Made by a program: the position numbers and the translations under genes. This document shows positions 32,883-40,254 of a stretch of DNA of 64,000 bases, in pieces. The notes under the pieces are model-generated. The model was not told where the DNA came from and searched no databases. It was given only the letters and a program-made list of their open reading frames with translations. The stretch's first letter is position 1; each line of letters begins with the position of its first letter. This stretch comes from Elusimicrobia bacterium RIFOXYA12_FULL_51_18 (GTDB taxonomy: Bacteria; Elusimicrobiota; Elusimicrobia; Elusimicrobiales; UBA9959): positions 83,833 through 147,832 of the forward strand of contig MGVA01000068.1 in NCBI GenBank assembly GCA_001800245.1. Reading direction: 5' to 3'.

Positions 32883-33053
32883 ATGAACCTTAAAGAAAAG
32901 ACTGGCATGAAAATAGGCGGAGTATCTGGAGCTCTTATATCGCTGATATTGATCTATCATGGCAAAAAAGTGTTTCCAGAGCTGATCAACACGCTGCTCA
33001 TCGCTTTCGTGCCATGGATAGGCGCCACTCTTGGCGATAAATATTTAAAGTAA
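32883..33053 (+). CDS. 56-residue membrane protein
   Basis: ATG 32883 to TAA 33051. Two hydrophobic segments (GGVSGALISLILIYHG and LINTLLIAFVPWIGATLG) are joined by a short basic turn, with Lys-rich ends. No family is recognised. It is 8 bases after the Cys-rich secreted protein, so the two are probably co-transcribed. A size and topology like this are common among small immunity or holin-like proteins, but function is not demonstrated. Confidence 0.55.
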   Translation: MNLKEKTGMKIGGVSGALISLILIYHGKKVFPELINTLLIAFVPWIGATLGDKYLK

Positions 33054-33062
33054 AGCACTGTT

Positions 33063-33268
33063 GGAGTGAGGACCAGGGAGGGGGCCGTGCGGTCCTTCCC
33101 CGGCCTCACTCCGATGCCCTATGAAAACAAGCGGATAAACGGGGCCCAAAACAGGTTAGGCCGAAAGACCCTTTCCTAAGCTGGTTCTGTCAGATAAGCT
33201 GTATCTATAGTATCCTTGTAATCCGGGGGATCGGCCCCGGGGCATCTACGACCGGACCTTAATCCGGT
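33063..33268 (+). ncRNA. Candidate structured RNA: five consecutive stem-loops
   Basis: Five inverted repeats follow one another: GGAGTGAGG/CCTCACTCC (33063-33112), CAGGTTAGG/CCTAAGCTG with one mismatch (33152-33183), AGATA/TATCT (33192-33206), CCGGGG/CCCCGG (33223-33240) and ACCGGA/TCCGGT (33251-33268). No good protein frame explains the region. It lies between the small membrane protein and the 57-residue secreted peptide. It matches no riboswitch known to me; it could be a leader regulator, an sRNA or a processed intergenic RNA. Confidence 0.4.
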
Positions 33269-33374
33269 GTATCCAGGGAAAGCGTGTACGAAAGCGCCCC
33301 CTATTTTTATCGGCAAACTGTATTGTAATGAGATCTCGAAACTGGTAGAATAAAAACATTGCAGGGGAGATATA

Positions 33375-33548
33375 ATGAACAAAATTAAACAAATCGCTCT
33401 TATATTCGTATACGCTATTGTCGGGCTGGTTTCCGCGTCGAATGCCACAGTATTCGATAAAGCGGGCGTGGTCACCGCCAAGAGCGCGGTGAGGGATAGT
33501 AATGATCCAAATCGCGATGGCCCGCCGCCAATGAAAATTCATAAATAA
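33375..33548 (+). CDS. 57-residue secreted peptide, possible precursor for the downstream YcaO enzyme
   Basis: ATG 33375 follows a good RBS (GGGGAG) and TAA is at 33546. The product has a signal peptide (IKQIALIFVYAIVGLVSASNA) and a mature part of about 33 residues that starts TVFDKAGVV and ends RDGPPPMKIHK. There is no Cys; Ser, Thr, Asp and Asn are present. A terminator-like hairpin separates it from the YcaO-like gene. A signalling peptide or a modified peptide are both possible; the sequence alone does not decide. Confidence 0.55.
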   Translation: MNKIKQIALIFVYAIVGLVSASNATVFDKAGVVTAKSAVRDSNDPNRDGPPPMKIHK

Positions 33549-33578
33549 CCTGCGGACTTTTAGGATAAAGTTACGTCT

Positions 33579-33614
33579 AAGGGTATATCCTAATGGGTAT
33601 ACCCTTTTACTTTT
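33579..33614 (+). terminator. Terminator/attenuator between small peptide and YcaO-like gene
   Basis: AAGGGTAT (33579-33586) pairs perfectly with ATACCCTT (33599-33606), followed by a T-rich run TTTTACTTTT. It ends only 5 bases before the GTG of the YcaO-like gene. That gene must therefore be transcribed by read-through or have very little leader, as in precursor-attenuator-enzyme operons. Confidence 0.65.
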
Positions 33615-33619
33615 AAATT

Positions 33620-34555
33620 GTGATAACTACGGCTAAAACTCTTCTTAGGTTCATAGATCCGGAAACCGGGCCTATAACAAGAATCACATCGGCTCCTTAT
33701 CCCAGCTTGTTCAAAAGGAGTTGGTGGCATTCTTCCGCGTTTCTACATAAAAATATCACCGGTGTAACTGGGGAGTTTAAGATTTTTAACCAAGGTAGTG
33801 GCGGTGCTTGGAGTCCAGATAAAGAGGAAAGCCAGGTAAAAGCCGTTGTGGAGGCTATAGAGAGATGGTCTTTTTTTTATTACTCTTCCGGACAAAGCGC
33901 CGGATTAGATATTGATTCAACCACAAATGGTTTTGCGGCGTTGCCTGATAGTTTCGGAAGCGGGCCTGTGAAAGCGAACGCTTATTGTGAAGCGTTGGAA
34001 AGATGGCTGCTGGACAGAATATGGTACAACGGTGATGTCCTCCTTGTAAATTTCCCCTGGGAGCGCACCAAGGCCCCCGCGCTATTCGGCGGGTACGCAG
34101 AACGCTTGCGCGTCTATATCACAGAAATGGCGGATATAGAGTTCCCCGATCTTTCCGATAAAAAAGTGTTTTTTTGTCTTGCCTTGTTGGAAACAGAATG
34201 TGGCGGAGTGCTGCCTGGGTCTGCGTGCGGGATGGATGTGAATACTGTGGCGGAACATGCCATTATAGAACTTTACAACCACTATCTAGTCTTTGGGAAG
34301 ATAAAGAAACTTAACCCCGCGCGGCTTGACAGCCTCATTGAGGCGCGCCTTTATTATTTTGCTAGTTCAAAGTCTGCGGGAGAAATGGTTAAAACCAAAA
34401 TCCAGATTGGAAAAAATTCTGTCCCGAAGATCCCCAAGTTGGCCTTTTCCGCCGCGATAATAGGGCCTTGGAACCCCGAAGTCAATGTCTACCGCGTCCT
34501 TTTGGACGGCACGGTTCCTTTCATGACGGATGGGGTCGAGCGATTTCTGGTTTAA
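33620..34555 (+). CDS. YcaO-like protein
   Basis: A 311-residue protein with the three acidic/Arg motifs of YcaO enzymes. These are ESQVKAVVEAIERWSF (about residue 78), TNGFAALPDSF...ANAYCEALERWLLD (about 124) and GMDVNTVAEHAIIELYNHY (about 215). YcaO proteins use ATP to activate backbone amides, giving azolines, thioamides or amidines in peptides. It is shorter than many (usual domain about 350-400). Start GTG 33620 is the first possible start after an in-frame stop. No E1-like partner is adjacent. It is followed without a gap by a peptide-binding protein. Confidence 0.72.
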   Translation: MITTAKTLLRFIDPETGPITRITSAPYPSLFKRSWWHSSAFLHKNITGVTGEFKIFNQGSGGAWSPDKEESQVKAVVEAIERWSFFYYSSGQSAGLDIDSTTNGFAALPDSFGSGPVKANAYCEALERWLLDRIWYNGDVLLVNFPWERTKAPALFGGYAERLRVYITEMADIEFPDLSDKKVFFCLALLETECGGVLPGSACGMDVNTVAEHAIIELYNHYLVFGKIKKLNPARLDSLIEARLYYFASSKSAGEMVKTKIQIGKNSVPKIPKLAFSAAIIGPWNPEVNVYRVLLDGTVPFMTDGVERFLV

Positions 34556-36118
34556 ATGTATTACATTGCCCGCTTTATCTGTTTTCTGTTTATTTGCCCG
34601 CTATCATTGTCAGCAGGAGATAACGCTATGAATTCGACCCCGTTCAGGTTCCTATACTGGTATCTTCCCTCGACCTTCGACACATATAAATCGGACCGCA
34701 TTGATGTTTTGCCGGTGATCCGGAATATTTATGCTCCGCTGATTACTAGTTTTATGAACAGCAGGACGGAGGGAATGATCGCGGAATCGTGGAAGGTGGA
34801 TCCGACAGGGAAAACATGGAGATTTAAAATACGGAAAGGACTAACTTTTGACGATGGGACGCCGATAACTGCGGATATCGTGCTAAAGAATTTCAGAAGG
34901 ATCTTGTGGCTTACACGTAAAGATGCTCTCCCCTTAAACTCGCTTATGCCGGAGGTGCGTGACTGGAACAACTATGCTGCGCCACTTAAAAGCATCTACG
35001 CGACCGGCGATACGCTTATCTTCAAACTGAATAAACGGGCGGCAGACTTGTGCGAGATATTGGACCAGGCGATATATAGTATTGCAGATCCAAAATGTTT
35101 TGACAAAAACGCCCAATGGAAAGACGATTTCTGTTATTCGGCGTCCGGCGCATATAGGGTAAAAAGTATTTCCAAAGAAAAAGTGGTGCTGGAATCGAGG
35201 CACGTCTTTCATTCAGTTGAGTACGCCCCTGGGGTGGTGGAAATATATGGCTCACCCGCCAATCGGGATTTTATCGGGGCGATAACCGGAAATAGCTGTG
35301 ACATGACCGTACAAATGAGCAGCAGCCTGGGGAAGGATAAGCTAAAGACGCTTACGTCCGCCGGAGTCGCCGTCACCGAAGGAATAGCGACTGATATGTA
35401 TTTCATGGAACTGAATCACAAACACCCTCCATTCAGCGATCCGGCTCTTCGCCGGTCGGTCCGTGACGTATTCTTTTATATCCTACAAAACGGTTCACAA
35501 CTGTCGTCGCAGGTGTCGATTGACCATTCGTTTATCCCAAAAGGGGGAATGGGATATGTGAAATTCCACGCACCGCGCAGCGTCCGGCCGGTAAAGGGAG
35601 CCAAGGGAAAAGTCGTTATTATTTCAACTCCACTACCCGAGAAGATAACAAGCAAAGACCAGGATATCAAGATACTAGTAGAGGAGGCCCTTACCGAGTC
35701 TTTGCGGTTGCATGGCATGACTTCACACATTATCCGATTGTCCGGAAAAGAATGGTATAACCGGAAGGCAAAAGGAGCCTACGACATTATATATCGTGCG
35801 TCAGGCATATCTATTTCAGACCCATTCGTTTCCCTGCGTATGATGTTTATGAGTAAAATCGGCGCGTGTATTCCTGACCCCTCAGGCAAGATCCCTGAAA
35901 TCATAAAAGAGGCCGAGGGCACGCGCGGGCCCTCAGACAGGAGGCTTTTGGCGGAAAAAATAAACAAAACAATATTTGATGACGCGGCAGTACTGACTTT
36001 TATGCATTCAGGGCCAGTCTACCTTCATAATCAAGGCGTGGACCTGTCGCATTTCAATTCGGCCTCCGATGTTGTAGAGTTCCGTGCTATTAGCTGGCGG
36101 CCGGAAATGGTGAAATAA
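34556..36118 (+). CDS. Family 5 (oligopeptide-type) extracellular solute-binding protein
   Basis: A 520-residue exported protein with signal peptide MYYIARFICFLFICPLSLSAG. SBP_bac_5 landmarks include IYAPLITSF, GMIAESWKVDPTGKTWRFKIRKGLTFDDGTPITADIVLKNF and the later ALRRSVRDVFFYILQNG. These proteins bind peptides in the periplasm. No ABC permease or ATPase genes accompany it. Instead its stop is 2 bases before the sensor kinase, so it may present a ligand to the kinase rather than feed a transporter. ATG 34556 directly abuts the YcaO stop. Confidence 0.82.
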   Translation: MYYIARFICFLFICPLSLSAGDNAMNSTPFRFLYWYLPSTFDTYKSDRIDVLPVIRNIYAPLITSFMNSRTEGMIAESWKVDPTGKTWRFKIRKGLTFDDGTPITADIVLKNFRRILWLTRKDALPLNSLMPEVRDWNNYAAPLKSIYATGDTLIFKLNKRAADLCEILDQAIYSIADPKCFDKNAQWKDDFCYSASGAYRVKSISKEKVVLESRHVFHSVEYAPGVVEIYGSPANRDFIGAITGNSCDMTVQMSSSLGKDKLKTLTSAGVAVTEGIATDMYFMELNHKHPPFSDPALRRSVRDVFFYILQNGSQLSSQVSIDHSFIPKGGMGYVKFHAPRSVRPVKGAKGKVVIISTPLPEKITSKDQDIKILVEEALTESLRLHGMTSHIIRLSGKEWYNRKAKGAYDIIYRASGISISDPFVSLRMMFMSKIGACIPDPSGKIPEIIKEAEGTRGPSDRRLLAEKINKTIFDDAAVLTFMHSGPVYLHNQGVDLSHFNSASDVVEFRAISWRPEMVK

Positions 36119-36120
36119 CA

Positions 36121-38169
36121 ATGCTCTCAAAATGGCGGCTGCTTCAGATATGGTTCCTGGCTGGCGCCGTTCTGGCCATTATCTTTTCAGCGGCTTTTTT
36201 CTGGCTGTGGTCCGCCGCAAAAGAATACGGGGTCTCTTCTCTTGAAAAACAGATTACCACAACTCTTTCAAATGAACTGGCCGAAGGGAATATATTAAAG
36301 CTTGAGGCCGCGTTAGGCAAAAGTCAAAAAGAAGGAATTCTTCAGTTTGCCGAGATCCGGCAGTTTGTTCGACCGGATTCCTGGGAGACCATTTATAAGA
36401 CACAGTTTCTCGGTTCGCCGGCCGTAGATCCTTTTACGGGGTTTACCTGCTCGTCCGGCCGGCTTGTAAAACCACATTTTTGGAGGGGCGTAGGCCTGCT
36501 TGTGGTGTTGCCGGGGAACATTTCAGGCGCAGATTGTCTTGCTTTATATATAGATTCAGATCTTCCGCATGGCCTTAAAATCTTGCGTAACAGGTTGATA
36601 TTGTTCGCAATATTCAGCGCCGCTGCACTTGTAGGCTTGTTTTTTATATACATGACCTCCTGGCATAAAAAGATTGTTCTTCTTGAAACAGAAAATCTGA
36701 AAGCTCATATCGACAAGCAAGCGTCCTTGACTGCCTTGGCCGCGCAGGTGGCGCATGACATACGGTCACCCTTGTTTGCGCTGGACGCGGCGCTTAAAGA
36801 TACGGCGGAACTTCCTGAAAAGAAACGTATTATAGTGCGGCATGCGGTTAATCGCATACGCGATGTGGCGAATGATCTTCTTGAAAAGAACCGGCAACAG
36901 ACAAAAACCGTACCAGCCGCTGATTCTGCCGGAGAAAAATCCGAAGCGGGTGTGATATTGCAAACCTATCTGATCTCAAGCATTGTTGATCCTATTATCA
37001 CGGAAAAGCGACTGCAATTTGAGTCAAAACCAGGGATCAATATTGATTTTGAATTAACGAGGGAATCTTACGGCCTGTTCGCTAAAATCCAGCCTGTTGA
37101 GTTCCGGCGCATGATTTCTAATCTGGTCAATAACGCCGTTGAGGCTTTGGGCGATAAAGGTGCGGTAATTATAAGTTTAGGTCATGAAAACGAAAGCATC
37201 ATTTTGACAGTATCCGATAATGGCAAAGGCATACTACCCGAAATACTGGCGCGTCTTGGTCAAAAAGGCGAAACTCACGGTAAAGCCGGAGGATCGGGTC
37301 TTGGGTTGTTCCATGCCAGAACTACGGCGGAAAGTTGGGGTGGCAGTCTGACAATTACTTCGGAGCCGGGCAAGGGCAGCAAAGTCACAATAAAACTACC
37401 TAAAGCCGAAGCTCCTGATGAATTTGTGCCGGAATTGATACTTTATCCTGGCAGGCCGGTTGTTGTTCTGGACGATGACCCGAGTGTCCATCAGATATGG
37501 CAGGGCCGGTTTGAGTCCGTCCGTGTTAAAGAACATGATATTGAAGTACTCCATTTCAGTGAGCCGGATAAATTGCGGACTTGGGTGAAAGCCAATCAGA
37601 TAAAAGTCGAAAATGCCGTCTGCCTTTTTGATTATGAACTTTCAGGGTATAAAGAAACCGGATTAAGCCTGTCCGAAGAGCTTGGGCTCTGCGGTCAAAC
37701 GATATTGGTCACAAGCCGCTGCGAAGAGGATCGGATAATTGCAGAATGCAGGCGTCTTAAGATACGAATGATCCCAAAAGGATTATCCGGTTTTGTGCCT
37801 ATGACGATAGGTGATAGTAAATCTCTTATTAATCCGCCTGTTTCTGCTTCGTCTTCTAAATGCGTTGTTCTGGTGGACGATGACGCGCTTACGCATATGA
37901 CCTGGGAAATGGCCGCACAGGAGCACGGCATTAAATTGCAGGCATATACCGACCCGGCTGAGTTCCTCTCGCAACTGGGGGATTTTCCCAAAGACACGCC
38001 GATATACATAGATTCCGACCTTGGTGAAAATATAAAAGGCGAGGATATTGCCGCAGACCTAAGAAAAAAAGGTTTCACGAATCTTTGCCTTGCGACCGGA
38101 CATCCTCCGGAGAAATTCTCCCATTTGCCCTGGCTGAAAGTGATCAGCAAAGAACCGCCGTGGGGCTGA
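36121..38169 (+). CDS. Membrane sensor histidine kinase with two C-terminal receiver domains
   Basis: A 682-residue protein. Helices at about 10-32 and 160-180 bracket a ~125-residue periplasmic domain. The H-box AAQVAHDIRSPLFAL has the His at 212, and the ATPase has RMISNLVNNAVEAL, VSDNGKGILPEIL and GGSGLGLFHAR. Receiver 1 starts at about residue 447 (VVVLDDDPSVH, phospho-Asp in CLFDYELSG). Receiver 2 starts at about 578 (VVLVDDDALTH, phospho-Asp in IYIDSDLGEN). Directly downstream of the binding protein, it probably senses that protein's ligand. Two receivers suggest a phosphorelay or sink, with output through the convergent sigma54 regulator. Confidence 0.9.
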   Translation: MLSKWRLLQIWFLAGAVLAIIFSAAFFWLWSAAKEYGVSSLEKQITTTLSNELAEGNILKLEAALGKSQKEGILQFAEIRQFVRPDSWETIYKTQFLGSPAVDPFTGFTCSSGRLVKPHFWRGVGLLVVLPGNISGADCLALYIDSDLPHGLKILRNRLILFAIFSAAALVGLFFIYMTSWHKKIVLLETENLKAHIDKQASLTALAAQVAHDIRSPLFALDAALKDTAELPEKKRIIVRHAVNRIRDVANDLLEKNRQQTKTVPAADSAGEKSEAGVILQTYLISSIVDPIITEKRLQFESKPGINIDFELTRESYGLFAKIQPVEFRRMISNLVNNAVEALGDKGAVIISLGHENESIILTVSDNGKGILPEILARLGQKGETHGKAGGSGLGLFHARTTAESWGGSLTITSEPGKGSKVTIKLPKAEAPDEFVPELILYPGRPVVVLDDDPSVHQIWQGRFESVRVKEHDIEVLHFSEPDKLRTWVKANQIKVENAVCLFDYELSGYKETGLSLSEELGLCGQTILVTSRCEEDRIIAECRRLKIRMIPKGLSGFVPMTIGDSKSLINPPVSASSSKCVVLVDDDALTHMTWEMAAQEHGIKLQAYTDPAEFLSQLGDFPKDTPIYIDSDLGENIKGEDIAADLRKKGFTNLCLATGHPPEKFSHLPWLKVISKEPPWG

Positions 38170-38352
38170 TTATGATTTCGGTTTTGCTTCCAACTCCGTC
38201 AGAAGCATAATAATATCCTGCGCCGCTTCGCGCATAAGCCTGATCACTTTATCCTTTTTTTCCGGAGGGCATTTTTCCAGGAGTTCCACCGCGCTTTTAA
38301 GGCCTATGGTTTTTGATTTAAGGTTGTGATATATTTTTTCATTATCGGCCAT
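38170..38352 (-). CDS. 60-residue DHp-like helical protein (possible phosphotransfer module)
   Basis: ATG at 38352 (minus strand) has GGAGAGG upstream and lies 2 bases after the regulator stop. The sequence IYHNLKSKTIGLKSAVELLE, then IRLMREAAQDIIMLLTELEAK, looks like the two-helix dimerisation hairpin of histidine kinases: H-x-L-(R/K)-x-x...G...A-x-x-L-L, then a second helix with the usual RLL-like repeat. No ATPase domain is attached. It could be a phosphorelay His protein between the two-receiver kinase and the regulator. This is inference. Confidence 0.55.
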   Translation of the reverse strand: MADNEKIYHNLKSKTIGLKSAVELLEKCPPEKKDKVIRLMREAAQDIIMLLTELEAKPKS

Positions 38353-38354
38353 GA

Positions 38355-39701
38355 TTATTTCCTCTCCGTTGTTTTCAACTTCGCCAGCACGGAATACAGA
38401 AGACATTTAGAGATCTTAAGCTGGGTAAGCGTGGCGGCTTTTTTGCCGTGGTTCTCGCTTAGATTGCGGTTAATGATCCCCGCGGTAAAACGGTCCGCGG
38501 CGGCGGCAAGGCCGTGTTTAACCGCATAATCGTACTGCTCCTGTGTAACAGCCGCTGCGCCTGTCTGCTCCGGCGCGACGCATGGCGTAATGTGCCGTTG
38601 CACAGTGTCCAGCGTCACCGATCCCTGTGTGCCGGCCGCTATTAATTCCACAAAGCGCTTTAGTTCACGGGTGTTGCCGGGCCAGTTGTGCGCCAGCAGA
38701 TGTTCCCTTGCCTCCGGCTCGAACGCAAGCCGCTTCTTTCCCTTTGTAAAAGCCTGCATTAGTGGGAAGATATCGCATTTCCTCTGTGCCAGGGGTTTTA
38801 GTGCTATCGTCATGCCGTGCACGCGCTGGAAGAAATCAAAGCGCAACTTTCCCTCGGCCAGCAGTTTCTGCACGTCCTCAAGAGTGGCGCTTATTACGCG
38901 GAAGTCGGAATACTCCGGCTTGTCCGCCCCAAGTGGGTAGAACGCCTTTTCCTCAATGGCCTTAAGCAGCTTCACCTGCATATTCTGGCTCATGGCACCT
39001 ATTTCATCGAGGAACAGCGTGCCCTTGTCCGCCTGCGCCAGTTTGCCTTTGCGGTTTTCATGCGCGCCGGTGAATGACCCTCTTTTATATCCAAACAACT
39101 CTGATTCCAAAAGGTCCTCAGTATAAGCCGCACAATTTATCGACACAAAGTCGCCGTCCCGGCCGGAATGCCCGTGCAATAGCTGCGCGAGGGTGGTCTT
39201 GCCGGTGCCGGAAGGGCCAAGGAGCATCAGCGGCAGCTCCATAGCCGCGTATTTAAGAGCCTCGGACACCAACGAGCGGGTTTCGGGGTCGTTGGTTATA
39301 AAAACTTCGGAGAAAACTTCTTGCGCTTCTTTGCCGCCGTCGCCGCGCAGATACCGGGCTATGATGGCCGCTATGTTATGGTCCTCGTTGCCCTTCACAT
39401 AAAACTCTTTACAGCCAAGCGCGTAAGCCCGGCCAATGGTTTCTTCCGTATCACAACTAGACATTACCACGGAGTAAATATTCCTTGAAACCGCCAAAGG
39501 GATAAGCTTCAGCCCGGAATAATCGTCATTCTCACCGAGCAGCAGGTCCATAAAGCAGATATCATAATGCCCGGCCTTAAGTTTGCGTTCGGCCGTAGCT
39601 TTATCCCCGGCAAACTCCACCGCATGGCCCGCCAGGTTTTCCGACATAACCTCGCGTGCCAGCGCGTCGTCTTCAACCACAAGAATATTTAGTTTACCCA
39701 T
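38355..39701 (-). CDS. Sigma54-dependent response regulator (NtrC family)
   Basis: A 448-residue activator. The receiver has VVEDD and the acceptor Asp in DICFMDLLLGE. The AAA+ domain has Walker A LLGPSGTGKTTL, ELFGYKRGSFTGAHE (GSFTGA in place of the canonical GAFTGA sigma54-contact loop), Walker B GTLFLDEIG and the sensor region HNWPGNTRELKRFVE. The C-terminal ~70 residues (AADRFTAGIINRNLSENHGKKAATLTQLKISKCLLYSVL) fit a Fis-like helix-turn-helix. Start MGKLNILVVEDD at 39701 has a GGGGG upstream; a longer frame to 39896 is unlikely. It is divergent from the precursor peptides and their sigma54 promoter. Confidence 0.92.
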   Translation of the reverse strand: MGKLNILVVEDDALAREVMSENLAGHAVEFAGDKATAERKLKAGHYDICFMDLLLGENDDYSGLKLIPLAVSRNIYSVVMSSCDTEETIGRAYALGCKEFYVKGNEDHNIAAIIARYLRGDGGKEAQEVFSEVFITNDPETRSLVSEALKYAAMELPLMLLGPSGTGKTTLAQLLHGHSGRDGDFVSINCAAYTEDLLESELFGYKRGSFTGAHENRKGKLAQADKGTLFLDEIGAMSQNMQVKLLKAIEEKAFYPLGADKPEYSDFRVISATLEDVQKLLAEGKLRFDFFQRVHGMTIALKPLAQRKCDIFPLMQAFTKGKKRLAFEPEAREHLLAHNWPGNTRELKRFVELIAAGTQGSVTLDTVQRHITPCVAPEQTGAAAVTQEQYDYAVKHGLAAAADRFTAGIINRNLSENHGKKAATLTQLKISKCLLYSVLAKLKTTERK

Positions 39702-39906
39702 TAAAGCCCCCAACTTGCCGCCGTCTGATATCCAATATTGTAGCAAACCCAGGCCATATCGTCTTATAAAAGTACCATAGGGATCTAAAATAGTACGCAT
39801 TACGAGTCTTTTACAAGATAAAACAAGCCGCGCTAATTCCAGGCTAAAGAGTATTCTCCGACGATAAAACAAGGAATATGCGCCCATTTCGGCCATTTTC
39901 CGGATT

Positions 39907-39923
39907 TCGGCATAATAATTGCT
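39907..39923 (+). promoter_or_regulatory. Sigma54 (-24/-12) promoter of the CxCxC peptide operon
   Basis: TCGGCATAATAATTGCTC has GG (39909-39910), exactly 10 bases, then GC (39921-39922), with the flanking CA and TTG of the consensus TGGCAC-N5-TTGC. The predicted start (about 39934) gives a ~29-base leader to the first precursor, with GGAGG before ATG 39963. The divergent gene encodes a sigma54 activator. Confidence 0.8.
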
Positions 39924-39962
39924 CTATACAAGAGTGTAGACTAAAAACGGATAGGAGGAAAA

Positions 39963-40067
39963 ATGGAATTGTTTAAAATCGAAGTCGAGAAAGTTGAAGC
40001 ACAAACGCGCGGCTGCGGCTGTGTATGCGTGCCTGGAGTTGGTGGTGGCGCCGGGGAAAATAAATAA
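39963..40067 (+). CDS. RiPP precursor peptide 1 (34 residues, CxCxC core)
   Basis: ATG 39963 to TAA 40065, with an AGGAGG-like RBS. It consists of leader MELFKIEVEKVEAQTR, core GCGCVCVPGV and tail GGGAGENK. It shares ELFKIEVE, the C-x-C-x-C triplet and G-x-GGGAG with the next peptide, at similar spacing but with different residues between. That pattern of selection is expected of modified peptides. The maturase gene follows; no other function is apparent for such a short Cys- and Gly-rich product. Confidence 0.8.
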   Translation: MELFKIEVEKVEAQTRGCGCVCVPGVGGGAGENK

Positions 40068-40084
40068 TAGTAAGGAGAATTCTA

Positions 40085-40192
40085 ATGAGGGAACTGTTTA
40101 AAATAGAAGTTGAAGTTCTTAACGAAACCACAACGCGTGCATGTCAATGCCTCTGCTCTGGTTTGGGTGGTGGAGCCGGCGGGGAAAAATAA
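40085..40192 (+). CDS. RiPP precursor peptide 2 (35 residues, CxCxC core)
   Basis: ATG 40085 to TAA 40190, preceded by AAGGAGAATT. It consists of leader MRELFKIEVEVLNETTTR, core ACQCLCSGL and tail GGGAGGEK. It is a tandem paralogue of the peptide 17 bases upstream: leader and tail are kept, while the residues around the three Cys differ (GCGCVCV against ACQCLCS). A perfect 11-bp hairpin follows and separates it from the maturase gene. Confidence 0.8.
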   Translation: MRELFKIEVEVLNETTTRACQCLCSGLGGGAGGEK

Positions 40193-40205
40193 AAAAGAAG
40201 AAAAA

Positions 40206-40233
40206 GACAGGGCGGCATTCCCGCCGCCCTGTC
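40206..40233 (+). terminator. Attenuator-like hairpin between precursors and maturase
   Basis: GACAGGGCGGC (40206-40216) and GCCGCCCTGTC (40223-40233) pair perfectly around a 6-nt loop, with no U-run after. Such hairpins often keep precursor mRNA in excess over the enzyme mRNA by partial termination or 3'-end protection. Confidence 0.65.
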
Positions 40234-40254
40234 ATAAATCCAGGAGACTTTAAT

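Noticed and set aside
33176..33542. Minus-strand frames of about 100 codons opposite the small peptide
   Set aside because: They run through the stem-loop region and oppose a better-supported + strand ORF with an RBS and signal peptide.
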